From Euzebya rosea (GTDB taxonomy: Bacteria > Actinomycetota > Nitriliruptoria > Euzebyales > Euzebyaceae), in the NCBI RefSeq assembly GCF_003073135.1, contig NZ_PGDQ01000006.1, positions 124,001 to 188,000 on the forward strand: a DNA stretch of 64,000 nt, in the 5' to 3' direction. The notes beneath the pieces were generated by a model that was not told where the DNA came from, ran no database searches, and saw only the letters and a program-made list of their open reading frames with translations. The translations under genes were made by a program, and so were the position numbers. Within the stretch, counting starts at the first letter, position 1; each line of letters opens with the position of its first letter. This document shows positions 52,644 through 61,320 of the stretch, piece after piece.

Positions 52644-54833
52644 ATGCCGAGCGACCCCTCCTCCTTCCTCGATCGTCCCCATCACGATGATGATGCCGAC
52701 GACGCAGCTGCCCCGTCGACGGGGTCGGCCTACAAGGCCCTGCTGTCCAACCGGAACTACCGGCTGTGGTTCGCCTCGTCGTTCATCTCCGCACTGGGTG
52801 ACTGGATCGGGTTCGCCGCGCTGACCGCGCTGGTGCCGGCCCTGGAGGGCGCCAACGCCCAGGCCGGCCTGTTCGCGCTCGGCACGCTGCTGATGATGCG
52901 GCTGCTGCCCAACGTCATCTTCGGGCCGCTGGGCGGGGTCATCGCCGACCGGTACGACCGCAAGCGGCTGATCGTCATCACCGACATCGCCCGCTTCGGC
53001 CTGTTCCTGGCCGTGGCGGTCACCGACGACATCGTCGCGCTGTTCGCGCTGACGTTCGTCGTGGAGATCTTCAGCGTCGTGTTCCTGTCCGCGAAGGACG
53101 CCTCGATGCCGTCGGTGGTGGAGGACAAGGCCCACCTGAGCGAGGCCAACCAGCTCAACCTGCTGGTCAGCTACGGCACCCTGCCGCTCGGTGCCGCGTC
53201 GACGTTCATCATCGCCGCGCTGGCAAGCACGTTCGACGGGGTCCTGCCGGAGGGCACCGACCCACTGCGCGTGGCCCTGGTCGTCGACGCGATCTCCTAC
53301 CTGTTCAGCGCCTGGCTGATGGCCCGGGTCGACCTGCCCGGCGAACGGGAACGCCGCGCCGAAGCGGCCGAGGCCGACACCAACGTCCTGCAGGAGCTCC
53401 GCGACGGCCTTGAGTTCATCCGCGGGTTCCCGCTGCTGCGGGCGCTCATCTCCGGCATGGTCGGGGTGTTCTTCGGTGCCGGCCTGATCGTCAGCCTCGG
53501 CTCGCCGTTCGTGCAGTCGACGCTGGGACGCCCCGAGTCGGACTGGACCCTGCTGTTCACCCTCGTCGGGGTTGGCCTCGTGGTCGGCATCGCCGGGGTC
53601 GTGCCGTTGATGCGCCGCTTCGACCAGGAGAAGTCGTTCACCGGCTTCCTGGCTGCCGTCGGCATCATCTCCGCGGTCACCGCGCTCGTGCCGACCTTCG
53701 CGCTGGCCCTGCCGCTCGGCTTCGCGCTGGGCGCGGCCGCTGGCGTGGCGGTGGTGCAGGGGTACACGCTGCTGCACGAGCACACGATCGACGAGACCCG
53801 CGCCCGCACGTTCGCGCTCTTCTACACCCTCACCCGTGTCGCCCTGCTGCTGTCGTTCGTGATGGGCCCCTACGTGGCCGGGTCGATCGAGGGACTGACC
53901 CCGCTGTCGGGCATCCGAACGATGTTGCTCGCGGGCAGCCTGGTGGCGGCGTGGTTCGGTGTCCGTGCCCGCGTGGCCATCGGCCAGATGAAGGCCGAGG
54001 ATGCCGACCGCGTGACGATCACGCCGACGGTCCCGCGCCAGTACGCCGGGTTGTTCATCACCTTCGAGGGGGTCGAGGGGGCCGGCAAGTCCACCCAGAT
54101 CCGCCTGCTCGCCGAGCAGCTGGAGGCCGAGGGCCACGAGGTCGTGGTCACCCGCGAGCCCGGCGGCGCCCCGATCGCCGAACGCATCCGCAAGCTGGTC
54201 CTCGACCCCAACGTCGAGGACATGGGTGACCGCACCGAGGCGCTGCTGATCGCCGCCGCCCGCGCCGACCACGTCGACAAGCTGATCCGCCCGGCGCTCG
54301 ATGCCGGCAAGGTCGTGCTGTGCGACCGCTTCGTCGACAGCTCGCTGGCCTACCAGGGCCACGCCCGCGGGCTGGAGGTCGCCGACGTCCGCGAGGTCAA
54401 CAAGTGGGCCATCGACGGCGTGAACGCCGACGCCGTCGTGCTGCTGCGCCTGGACCCCCGGGAGGGCCTGCGCCGCGTCGAGGAGCGGGCCGAACGCAAC
54501 CGTGCCGAGGCCAAGCGGTCGCTGACGGGCAAGGTCTTCGAGCTGCCCGGGACCTTCACCGAGCAGGTCGCCAAGGACCGCATGGAGGCACAAGGGCTGG
54601 ACTTCCACAAGCGGGTTGCCCGCGGGTTCCTCGACCTGGCCCGCCAGGACCGCCGCCGCTACGTCGTCGTGGACGCCACCGCCGACAGCGAGGTCGTCGC
54701 ACGGCAGGTGCGCGCCGGCCTGAACCGCTGGCTGCCGCTGCCCGTCGACGACGTGCTCGTGGACCGCGAGGTCGACCTGACCGACATGCGCGAGGCCGAC
54801 GACGGGACGGGCGGCAAGCCCTCCTCCGCCTGA
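52644..54833 (+). CDS. tmk: fusion of an MFS transporter and thymidylate kinase
   Basis: 729 residues. Residues 25-450 are a 10-12-helix MFS permease (NRNYRLWFASSFISALGDW; GGVIADRYDRKRLIVITDIAR is the loop 2-3 motif). Residues 468-700 are a complete dTMP kinase: P-loop FITFEGVEGAGKSTQ (~473), REPGGAPIAERIR, DRFVDSSLAYQGHARGL (~562) and a LID region RAERNRAEAKRSL. dTMP kinase makes dTDP for DNA synthesis and is essential; no other tmk is in the window. Fused forms are known in some deep-branching actinobacteria. ATG 52644, about 34 bases after a TACGCT hexamer. holB follows, the usual tmk partner. Confidence 0.93.
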   Translation: MPSDPSSFLDRPHHDDDADDAAAPSTGSAYKALLSNRNYRLWFASSFISALGDWIGFAALTALVPALEGANAQAGLFALGTLLMMRLLPNVIFGPLGGVIADRYDRKRLIVITDIARFGLFLAVAVTDDIVALFALTFVVEIFSVVFLSAKDASMPSVVEDKAHLSEANQLNLLVSYGTLPLGAASTFIIAALASTFDGVLPEGTDPLRVALVVDAISYLFSAWLMARVDLPGERERRAEAAEADTNVLQELRDGLEFIRGFPLLRALISGMVGVFFGAGLIVSLGSPFVQSTLGRPESDWTLLFTLVGVGLVVGIAGVVPLMRRFDQEKSFTGFLAAVGIISAVTALVPTFALALPLGFALGAAAGVAVVQGYTLLHEHTIDETRARTFALFYTLTRVALLLSFVMGPYVAGSIEGLTPLSGIRTMLLAGSLVAAWFGVRARVAIGQMKAEDADRVTITPTVPRQYAGLFITFEGVEGAGKSTQIRLLAEQLEAEGHEVVVTREPGGAPIAERIRKLVLDPNVEDMGDRTEALLIAAARADHVDKLIRPALDAGKVVLCDRFVDSSLAYQGHARGLEVADVREVNKWAIDGVNADAVVLLRLDPREGLRRVEERAERNRAEAKRSLTGKVFELPGTFTEQVAKDRMEAQGLDFHKRVARGFLDLARQDRRRYVVVDATADSEVVARQVRAGLNRWLPLPVDDVLVDREVDLTDMREADDGTGGKPSSA

Positions 54834-54846
54834 GCGCCGATCGTCC

Positions 54847-54975
54847 CTACAGGATCGTCAGCATCGACCAGACGGCGATCCCGACGACAGGGGACGCGAC
54901 GAGGAGCAGGGCGATGACCTCGATCGTGCGCTGGCGGACGGTCAGGGGCACGTCGGCGTGGGTGGTGATGTCCAT
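54847..54975 (-). CDS. possible 42-residue single-span membrane peptide
   Basis: A minus-strand frame between tmk and holB. MDITTHADVPLTVRQRT is followed by one hydrophobic helix EVIALLLVASPVVGIAVW to the end. Composition is that of a small membrane protein, but there is no clear ribosome binding site and the start is uncertain. It could be chance. The 260-base tmk-holB gap is otherwise empty apart from the holB promoter hexamer. Confidence 0.4.
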   Translation of the reverse strand: MDITTHADVPLTVRQRTIEVIALLLVASPVVGIAVWSMLTIL

Positions 54976-55078
54976 GGGAGATGGGTCTCGTGGGTCGACT
55001 GCGGGACGGGGGCACTCATTGCCGCTCCGGGGTGTCCCCAAACCCAACCCGCAGTGCGGGTTCGTCACAGGGGCCCGG

Positions 55079-55084
55079 TAGCCT
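55079..55084 (+). promoter_or_regulatory. -10 hexamer TAGCCT upstream of holB
   Basis: TAGCCT ends 10 bases before ATG 55095; no ribosome binding site. Suggests a leaderless or nearly leaderless mRNA separate from tmk. Confidence 0.5.
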
Positions 55085-55094
55085 CGGGGTCCTC

Positions 55095-56219
55095 ATGGCG
55101 CACGACACCGACATCTGGGACATCCCCGCGCAGGACAAGGCCACCTCGGTCCTGTCGCGCGCGGCTGCCCGTGGCGACATCGGCCACGCGTGGGCCTTCG
55201 TCGGCCCGCCCGACGTCGGCCAGGAGCAAGCTGCACGGGCGTTCGCCGCGGCCGCCAACGACGCCCTCGACGACCCGATCCTGCTGGGCCGGTTCATGCG
55301 CGGCGCCCATCCCGCCTACCGCGAGTTCGTGCCGACCGGCGCGTTCCACCGCAAGGAGGACGTGCACGGCCAGTGGCTGGAGGCCGCCAACTCCACGGTC
55401 AAGGAGGGACGCGTCAAGGTCCTGCGGATCGTCGCGGCCGAGCTGATGAACGACAACGCGGCCAACGCGTTCCTGAAGGCCCTGGAGGAACCGCCGCCGG
55501 GGACGGTGTGGATCCTGGACCTGGCCGACCCCGAGGAGGTGCCCGACACGATCCTGTCGCGGTGCCGGGTCGTGCCGTTCGCCGCGTGGACCCTGGACGG
55601 ACTGCTCGGCCTGGCCGGTCAGCTGGGGCTGGAGGGTCCCGACGCGGCTTTGGCCGCACGGGTGGCCATGGGGTCGCCGACGACGCTGCGGCGGCTCGCG
55701 GACCCCCAGGCCCTGGAGGACTTCCGAACGCACCGGCACTGGGTCAGCCGGGTGCGGGCCGACGGCCCGGGCTACGCGCTGCAGGCCACCGCCGCGCTCA
55801 AGGACGAGGTGAAGCGGCGTGGCAAGGCGATCGACCTGGAGGGGGCCGAGGCGCTGGAGTCCCTGACCGAGCTCTACGGTGACCAGCCGCCCCGCCCGGT
55901 CGTCAAGGAGCTGGAGGAGCGGTACAAGCGCCTCTCGCGTGCCGAGCAGACGATCACCATCCAGCAGGCGCTCGACGACGTGGTCACCTGGTGTCGCGAC
56001 GTGGTCGTGGTCGCCAGGGGCGGCGACAGCGGGGCCGTGCGCAACATCGACGCCATGGCGGCGCTGCGCGAGGACGCCGAGACGTTCTCCGTGGCGACGC
56101 TGCTGGACGTCTGCGACACGGCGCTGCACACCCGCGAGGCCATCGAGGTCAACGTCAAGTGGGACCTGGCGATCGAGGCGTTCCTCCTGGGGGCTCACGC
56201 TCGGGCGCTGGCGGGCTGA
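55095..56219 (+). CDS. holB: DNA polymerase III subunit delta'
   Basis: 374-residue clamp-loader subunit. HAWAFVGPPDVGQEQAARAFA replaces a true Walker A (no GKT), as expected of the non-hydrolysing delta' subunit. ANAFLKALEEPPPGTVWIL and the sensor/SRC motif TILSRCRVVPF (~155) are typical. Zinc-binding cysteines present in many delta' proteins are missing. Adjacent to tmk, the standard order. ATG 55095 is fixed by the conserved start of the fold and the upstream hexamer. Confidence 0.9.
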   Translation: MAHDTDIWDIPAQDKATSVLSRAAARGDIGHAWAFVGPPDVGQEQAARAFAAAANDALDDPILLGRFMRGAHPAYREFVPTGAFHRKEDVHGQWLEAANSTVKEGRVKVLRIVAAELMNDNAANAFLKALEEPPPGTVWILDLADPEEVPDTILSRCRVVPFAAWTLDGLLGLAGQLGLEGPDAALAARVAMGSPTTLRRLADPQALEDFRTHRHWVSRVRADGPGYALQATAALKDEVKRRGKAIDLEGAEALESLTELYGDQPPRPVVKELEERYKRLSRAEQTITIQQALDDVVTWCRDVVVVARGGDSGAVRNIDAMAALREDAETFSVATLLDVCDTALHTREAIEVNVKWDLAIEAFLLGAHARALAG

Positions 56220-56313
56220 GTCGGCGGCTCGACGCACGTCCCACCAACACGTCGCGTAAGGACGCACTACTCAGCGACGTACCCGTCGGCAAGAGCTGAA
56301 CGGGAGTCATGCC

Positions 56314-58164
56314 ATGGGCTGGAAGCGTCGTCCGGTCGCCGCCACGGTGATCCGAGTCCTCGTCAGGGTCGCGCCGCTGGGGGTCAGCGCGGCGATGGTG
56401 GCGCTGCTGTGGCGGTCGCCCGCACCGTCGGCGGGGGTCGGGACCGTGGTGCTGCAGGCGCTGGCGCTGGCGGTGGTCGTCGTGGCGACGTTCGTCGTGG
56501 CTCGGAAGGTGGCGATGCTGGCCCTGCCGCTGGAGGCGCTGTACCGGCTGGACCTGGCGTTCCCCGAGGCGCTGCCCAGCCGGTTCAGGCTGACCCGGCG
56601 GGTCAACGCCCAGCGCACGCTGGAGGCCCGTGTGGCCAACGCCAGGGTTGCCAGCCAGGGGGCCGACGTGACCGCGGCGGCCGAGGCCGTGCTGGAGCTG
56701 CTGCTCGCGCTGGACCGCCACGACCGCCGCACGCGCGGTCATGCCGAACGCGTCCGGGTCTTCACCGACGTCCTGGCCATCGAGCTCGGGCTGTCCAAGG
56801 AGGACCGCGACAAGCTGCGATGGGTGGCGCTGCTGCACGACATCGGCAAGCTGCACGTGAGTCCGGCGCTGCTGAACAAGCACGGAGCCCCCGACGACCT
56901 GGAGTGGCAGGTGCTGCGCGCCCACCCGGACGCCGGGCGGCTGCTGCTCGGTCCGCTCGGTGAGTGGCTGCAGCCATGGAGCGACGGGGTTGCCCAGCAT
57001 CACGAGCGCTGGGACGGCCGGGGGTACCCGCGCGGCCTGCGTGGGCCGCAGATCTGCCGCGAAGCGAGGATCATCACCCTGACCGACAGCTACGAGGTGA
57101 TGACGGCCCCGCGCAGCTACAAGCCGGCGATGACGCACGCGCAGGCGTTGGAGGAGCTGAAGGCCCACTCGGGCACCCAGTTCGACCCCGAGATGGTGCG
57201 CGCGTTCATGGCGATCCCGCTCCGTCGGATGCGGCCGACCCTCCTCGGCGTCGCCCTGCCCCCGTTGGCCCGCGCGTCGATGGACCTGGCCCGCATGCTT
57301 GGTGGAGCAGGGACGCCGCAGGTCAGCACCGCCAAGCAGGTCCTGGTGGGCGGCGCGGCGGTGTCGGTTGCCGTCATGGGGGCCGGCACGTCCTTCCCGC
57401 CGGTACCGTCGGCCTCCGTTGACGCCGTTGTCGCCACCGTGCCCCGCCCGCCGGACCTGTCGTTGGCGCTCGAGGACTTCCTGGACGGGGAGCTGCGCGG
57501 CGACGAGACGGAGCGGCGGGACATTTCGCCCCTGAGCCCTCGGGTGTTCGAGGTCGGGGCCCCGGCGGGATCCGGGGACACCGCGGCCCCCGTTGCCCCC
57601 GAGGACGACGCGGCACCCGAGGAGCTTGCGTTGCCGCCGCCGGAACCCGATGGCGCCGCGTCCGAGGTGCCGATGCCGCCCGACCCCGACCCCGCGCCGC
57701 CTGCCAGCCCTGCGGGATCCGGTGCCGGACCTGCCGCGGCGTCAGCAACCCAGCCGGCGGCCGCGTCGGACGCGGCGGATGCGCCGCCACCCGGGGCGAG
57801 CGCATCAGCCCCGGCGGCCCCCGAACCGGCGCCGCCCGACCCGCAGCCAGAACCGGTCCAGTCCGAGCCCGTGCAGTCGGAGCCCGTGCAGTCCGAACCC
57901 GTGCAGTCCGAGCCCGTGCAGTCCGAGCCCGCCCAGTCCGACCCCTCGGGGACGGCGCCCGCCGAGGACCATCGCCCGGACGATGACGATGACTGGGACG
58001 ACGACGATGACTGGGACGACGACGACGACGGCTGGGATGACGACGACGGCGGGGATGACGAGGACTGGGACGACGACCGTCGTCAGGGTGGGCACGGCCA
58101 TCACCAGGGTCACGGGCACGGCAACGAGCACGGTCGCGGCAAGGGGCACGACCGCCACGACTGA
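56314..58164 (+). CDS. HD-GYP domain protein with repetitive acidic and histidine-rich C terminus
   Basis: 616 residues. Two N-terminal membrane helices (~10-70), then an HD-GYP domain with H-HDIGK (~175) and the HHERWDGRGYPRGL motif (~228), followed by a hydrophobic segment (~350-370). HD-GYP enzymes hydrolyse cyclic di-GMP; the full GYP motif suggests activity. The last 240 residues are low-complexity: Pro/Ala-rich, six EPVQS repeats, an Asp-rich block with spaced Trp (DDDDDWDDDDDW), and a Gly/His/Arg tail (GHGHHQGHGHGNEHG). Ribosome binding site GGGAG. Confidence 0.85.
   Translation: MGWKRRPVAATVIRVLVRVAPLGVSAAMVALLWRSPAPSAGVGTVVLQALALAVVVVATFVVARKVAMLALPLEALYRLDLAFPEALPSRFRLTRRVNAQRTLEARVANARVASQGADVTAAAEAVLELLLALDRHDRRTRGHAERVRVFTDVLAIELGLSKEDRDKLRWVALLHDIGKLHVSPALLNKHGAPDDLEWQVLRAHPDAGRLLLGPLGEWLQPWSDGVAQHHERWDGRGYPRGLRGPQICREARIITLTDSYEVMTAPRSYKPAMTHAQALEELKAHSGTQFDPEMVRAFMAIPLRRMRPTLLGVALPPLARASMDLARMLGGAGTPQVSTAKQVLVGGAAVSVAVMGAGTSFPPVPSASVDAVVATVPRPPDLSLALEDFLDGELRGDETERRDISPLSPRVFEVGAPAGSGDTAAPVAPEDDAAPEELALPPPEPDGAASEVPMPPDPDPAPPASPAGSGAGPAAASATQPAAASDAADAPPPGASASAPAAPEPAPPDPQPEPVQSEPVQSEPVQSEPVQSEPVQSEPAQSDPSGTAPAEDHRPDDDDDWDDDDDWDDDDDGWDDDDGGDDEDWDDDRRQGGHGHHQGHGHGNEHGRGKGHDRHD
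57850..57939 (+). repeat. six 15-bp repeats coding EPVQS
   Basis: Six in-frame units of GAGCCCGTGCAGTCC with small variations, coding EPVQS five times and EPAQS once, in the disordered tail of the HD-GYP protein. Directly followed by the Asp/Trp block. Confidence 0.9.
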
Positions 58165-58193
58165 GGACTGCCGGGACGGCGGCTGGTGCTTGG

Positions 58194-58829
58194 TCAGCGC
58201 ACCCGTCGCTGGTCGGTCAGCTCGGCAGGGTCATCGTGGCCGGCGTAGGCGCGCCCAAGGCGGTTGATCATGCCTTCGACATCGTGTTCCTCGGCCATGT
58301 CGGTCCGGACGAGGCTCCCGACGTCGTCGGTCAGGTCGATGCGCAGCGGCCCCTCGGAGCGGAGCGCCTGAAGGACCTGCTCGTCGGTGGAGTCCACACG
58401 CAGGATCCAGCCCCGTTCGACGGCCATGGGCTTGGTGGAGACCGTGGCTCCCAGGTAGCCACCGGCGAGCCAGCCGACCACGCCACCGCCGGCGGCGCCG
58501 ATGAACAGCGCGAAGAAGACGCGGGTGCCGAGGTCGGTATCACCCCACCCGATGAAGGCGAAGGGGAGCAGCAGCAGGGCGCCGACGGCGGCGGCGACGA
58601 GGGCGAAGAACGTGGAGGACTTCGCGGCCTGCCCGGTCATCGGCGGGGTCGCAGGCATCGGGCCGGAGTGGCTGGCCTCGGCCTGTTCTTCCGCGACCTT
58701 GGAGGCCTTCACGTCGGCGGATTCCTCGACATGGACGGCAGCGGCCCCGACGATGTCGGTCACGGCGCCCTCGGCCCGCGTGGCGGAGGGCTGGTCGGGA
58801 TAGACGGCGAGGGTGCGTGTCGGAGTCAT
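58194..58829 (-). CDS. membrane-embedded stress-type protein with glycine zipper (general stress 17M-like)
   Basis: 211 residues. An N-terminal ferredoxin-like strand set (RTLAVYPDQPSATRAEGAV), a hydrophilic linker, a membrane pair (FFALVAAAVGALLLLPFAF and a glycine-zipper FIGAAGGGVVGWLAGGYLG), and a C-terminal domain ending in a helix. This layout resembles GSP17M-like proteins of unknown function. A GGGAAGGG ribosome binding site precedes ATG 58829. Possible regulation by the repeat block just upstream cannot be judged. Confidence 0.65.
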   Translation of the reverse strand: MTPTRTLAVYPDQPSATRAEGAVTDIVGAAAVHVEESADVKASKVAEEQAEASHSGPMPATPPMTGQAAKSSTFFALVAAAVGALLLLPFAFIGWGDTDLGTRVFFALFIGAAGGGVVGWLAGGYLGATVSTKPMAVERGWILRVDSTDEQVLQALRSEGPLRIDLTDDVGSLVRTDMAEEHDVEGMINRLGRAYAGHDDPAELTDQRRVR

Positions 58830-58913
58830 GCAGTTTTCCCTTCCCGAGAACGCCGGGTCCGACACATCGTCGGACCTCCGGTCACCGGTCGCCGTGGTGG
58901 CATCCCACGGTCA

Positions 58914-58975
58914 GGCCGGGCCCGTTCAGGCCGGGCCCGTTCAGGCCGGGCCCGTTCGGACCGGGCCCGTCAGGT
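58914..58975. repeat. 15-bp tandem repeats GGCCGGGCCCGTTCA
   Basis: About four units, the last two diverged, in the 420-base gap between two minus-strand genes. Each unit holds the palindrome CCGGGCCCG-like core. Leads directly into the 119-bp repeats. Confidence 0.85.
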
Positions 58976-58978
58976 CGG

Positions 58979-59213
58979 GCCGGCCTCGAGTTGTGCAGCT
59001 CGGCCAGCACGAGGGCCGAGGTGCACCGAAGCCTCGGCGTTGTGTGCAGTTCGGCCGGCTGGGCGGCCGAACTCACCATCGGGCACGGTCAGGCCGGGCC
59101 GGCCTCGAGTTGTGCAGCTCGGCCAGCACGGGGGCCGAGGTGCACTGGAGCCTCGGCGTTGTGTGCAGTTCGGCCGGCTGGGCGGCCGAACTGACCATCG
59201 GCAACGGTCCGAC
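58979..59213. repeat. two 119-bp tandem repeats, each with two hairpins
   Basis: Copies start at 58979 and 59098 and differ at few positions. Each holds two related half-units: CTCGGCC...GGCCGAG, then a perfect 10-bp stem AGTTCGGCCG/CGGCCGAACT with a 6-base loop (59048-59073 and 59167-59192), each preceded by GTTGTG. The array thus forms four hairpins in a row. Lies in the non-coding gap; function unknown. No convincing gene in any frame. Confidence 0.9.
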
Positions 59214-59249
59214 CGGGCCGGCCGGGCCGATCGGCCGGAGAGGCTGGGC

Positions 59250-60293
59250 TCAGTAGAGGCTCGGCGCGGCCATGTGGTCGTGCCGCATCATCAGGTAGCT
59301 CGCGCGGGCCGAGGCAAGCGAACCGCGCGGGTGGTTGCTGGCGGTGTCGCGTTCCCAGACCAGCTCGTGGGTGGAGAGGTCGCTGACCTCGGCGAGCTTG
59401 CCGAAGAAGTCCTTGAACGGCACGTCGCCCTGGCCGACGTCGCAGATCCCGTCCATGGGGTAGGGGGCGTGCGTGACGTTCATCGGGGTGACCTGCTGAC
59501 CTGCAACCCGTTCGTTGGCCAGCGCCCGCCCGTCCTTGACGTGGAAGATGGGGAACCGCTCCGGCGCGGGCAGGACGAAGTCGGCGGGGTCGAACAGGAG
59601 GCCCTGCGCGGACATCGCCGTGAAGCACGCCCAGTAGAGGTCCATCTCGAAGAACACCAGCTCGGGGTCGGTGTGGGCGAGCAGGACATCGAGCGCGAGG
59701 TTGCCGGGGGAGTCGAGGACCGGGGTGTAGGGCTCGGGGTGCATGTGGACGTAGAACCGCACGCCCTCCGCCGCGCACTGGGCGCCGAAGGTGTTGAACT
59801 CCTCGGCGGTCTGCGTCCACGCGTCGGTGTGGACGCCGTGGATGTTGGTGATCAGGCTGATCCCCGTGTGGGGCAGGCCCAGGTCGACCGCGGTCCGGAG
59901 GGACGCGCTGTCCATGACGGCGTGCTGGCCGACGGGATGGATGCCGAGGTCATCGAGCATCGTCCGGGCCTCCGCCGCGGTGGCGCCGCCGAGGCCAGCG
60001 AACTCCACGCCTCGGTAGCCGATCTCGGCCAGGGCGGTCAGGACCGGTCCGAGGCCCCGGCTGCTGATCTGGTCGTTGACGGAGTACGTCTGCACGCCGA
60101 TCCGGCTGGGCGGCAGGTTCGTGCCGACCTCGTCGGTGAGGTCGGCGTCGGGATCGGGCTCGGTGCACTCGGGCGGGTCGACCTCGTCGGCCCGTGCGCG
60201 CCCCCTGCCGAGGGCGACGGCCGCAACGGCACCCGAGCCTGCGCCGAGCATCCCGCGCCGGCTGAGGGTCTGCGTGGATCGACTGACGTCCAT
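59250..60293 (-). CDS. Tat-exported sugar phosphate isomerase/epimerase-like TIM-barrel protein
   Basis: 347 residues. An N-terminal twin-arginine signal (QTLSRRGMLGAGSGAVAAVALG) implies folded export. The rest is an AP-endonuclease family 2-like TIM barrel: RIGVQTYSVNDQI, GYRGVEFAGLGG, FYVHMHPEPYTP, LVFFEMDLYWA and IFHVKDG contain the typical metal-binding His, Glu and Asp positions. Members act as sugar isomerases/epimerases or carbohydrate-binding enzymes. Substrate unknown. An ACGGAAC ribosome binding site is near ATG 60293. Confidence 0.85.
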   Translation of the reverse strand: MDVSRSTQTLSRRGMLGAGSGAVAAVALGRGRARADEVDPPECTEPDPDADLTDEVGTNLPPSRIGVQTYSVNDQISSRGLGPVLTALAEIGYRGVEFAGLGGATAAEARTMLDDLGIHPVGQHAVMDSASLRTAVDLGLPHTGISLITNIHGVHTDAWTQTAEEFNTFGAQCAAEGVRFYVHMHPEPYTPVLDSPGNLALDVLLAHTDPELVFFEMDLYWACFTAMSAQGLLFDPADFVLPAPERFPIFHVKDGRALANERVAGQQVTPMNVTHAPYPMDGICDVGQGDVPFKDFFGKLAEVSDLSTHELVWERDTASNHPRGSLASARASYLMMRHDHMAAPSLY

Positions 60294-60472
60294 GGCGTGT
60301 TCCGTTCGGCTCGATGTCGGATGGGCCTGCGCCCACCGCGGTATCTCGCCGTTCGTACAACGAACTCCTGCTCTCAGTGCTCGTGGGCGGGTTCAGCCCG
60401 CGCCTCGCGGTCAACTGGCCCGATCCGCGGTGGGCCGCTACCCTGATCGTCCGCCCGGTGCGCCGGGCCCCA

Positions 60473-60548
60473 GCCGGGTTAGCTCAGTCGGCAGAGCGAT
60501 TCACTCGTAATGAATAGGTCCGGGGTTCGATTCCCCGACCCGGCTCCA
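60473..60548 (+). tRNA. tRNA-Thr (anticodon CGU)
   Basis: 76 nt with encoded CCA. Acceptor GCCGGGT/ACCCGGC, D arm TTAGCTCAGTCGGCAGAGC, anticodon arm ATTCA-CTCGTAA-TGAAT with CGT, and T arm CCGGGGTTCGATTCCCCG. The discriminator is T73. A truncated LuxR-type gene abuts its 3' end, a common sign of past integration at a tRNA. Confidence 0.96.
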
Positions 60549-60716
60549 GAGAACGTGCAGGTCAGGGATCTGCCCGTTGGACAGGCCCTCGGCGGCCAAC
60601 GCGACGACGCGCCGCTCGGCCGGCGTCAGCCGGTCCCGGCCTGCCTCGTCGCTGCCCAGATGGCCGACCGGCACGTCGGTGCTGCCAGCGGTGGCCGTTG
60701 CCGCCGGGATCAACTG
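60549..60716 (-). pseudogene. LuxR-type helix-turn-helix fragment
   Basis: On the minus strand this reads RLTPAERRVVALAAEGLSNGQIPDL, the first half of a LuxR C-terminal DNA-binding domain, preceded by about 25 unrecognised residues. The frame breaks within a few bases of the tRNA-Thr 3' end, so the recognition helix and the rest of the domain are missing. There is no start codon with a plausible N-terminal domain. Looks like the remnant of a regulator cut by an integration or deletion at the tRNA. Confidence 0.6.
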
Positions 60717-60741
60717 AGGGGGTCGTCCTCCAACACGCCGG

Positions 60742-61320
60742 TCAGGTCGGGGATCCGGTGAGGCGCAGGAGGGGCGGGGGAGCCCAGTCCGGCCAAGCTG
60801 CGTGTTCGGCCACGCCCCGGTCGAAGGAGGCCACGACCTGTGCCCGGTCGCGGGAGTTGTCGTAGAAGATCGCACGGTGGCAGGTCGGAACCGCGGCGGC
60901 CACCAGTGGCCACAGCCGCTCGAAGCGCGGCTGGAGTTTCTCGGGTGGCACGGTGTGCCCGCCGGCCAGCGTCCGCTGCTCGACACGGGCGATCGAGAGC
61001 TCCAGCGGGACCATCACGACGTGCAGGACCACGTCGTATCCGGCATCGCTGGCGAACTGGACGAACTCCACCTTCGAGGTGTGGGAGAACACGGTCTCCG
61101 TGGCGAAGTCCAACCGGGCCTCCACCAGCTGCCGTCGGGTGTCATCAGCGATCCGTGCGGCGGCGTAGGAGTTGCCTTCGGGGTCCTCTGGCCACCGTTG
61201 CGCCGCGATGACGTCAGCGTTGACAAGCGGCAACCCCGGCCGCAGCGACCCGATGACGCGCCGGAACAGCGTGGTCTTGCCTGCCCCGTTGGGGCCAGCA
61301 AGCAGGTCCAGGCGACTCAC
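60742..61320 (-). CDS. zeta-toxin-like P-loop kinase
   Basis: 192 residues. Walker A LDLLAGPNGAGKTTLF at the very start, VNADVIAAQRWPED, FATETVFSHTSKVEFVQFA (substrate-side acidic pair) and a late RFERLWPLVAAAV region, matching zeta/AAA_33 proteins. Zeta toxins phosphorylate UDP-N-acetylglucosamine. GTG 61320 overlaps the antitoxin stop in GTGA. With the antitoxin it forms a toxin-antitoxin module beside the tRNA-Thr. Confidence 0.85.
   Translation of the reverse strand: MSRLDLLAGPNGAGKTTLFRRVIGSLRPGLPLVNADVIAAQRWPEDPEGNSYAAARIADDTRRQLVEARLDFATETVFSHTSKVEFVQFASDAGYDVVLHVVMVPLELSIARVEQRTLAGGHTVPPEKLQPRFERLWPLVAAAVPTCHRAIFYDNSRDRAQVVASFDRGVAEHAAWPDWAPPPLLRLTGSPT

Noticed and set aside
58813-59256. 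Open plus-strand frames through the 119-bp repeats
   Set aside because: The repeat length of 119 is not a multiple of three, so the copies are read in different frames, which argues against coding.
60501-60986. A full LuxR regulator reading through the tRNA-Thr region
   Set aside because: Only the first half of the HTH is recognisable and the frame runs into the tRNA and into antisense of the toxin gene; treated as a fragment.
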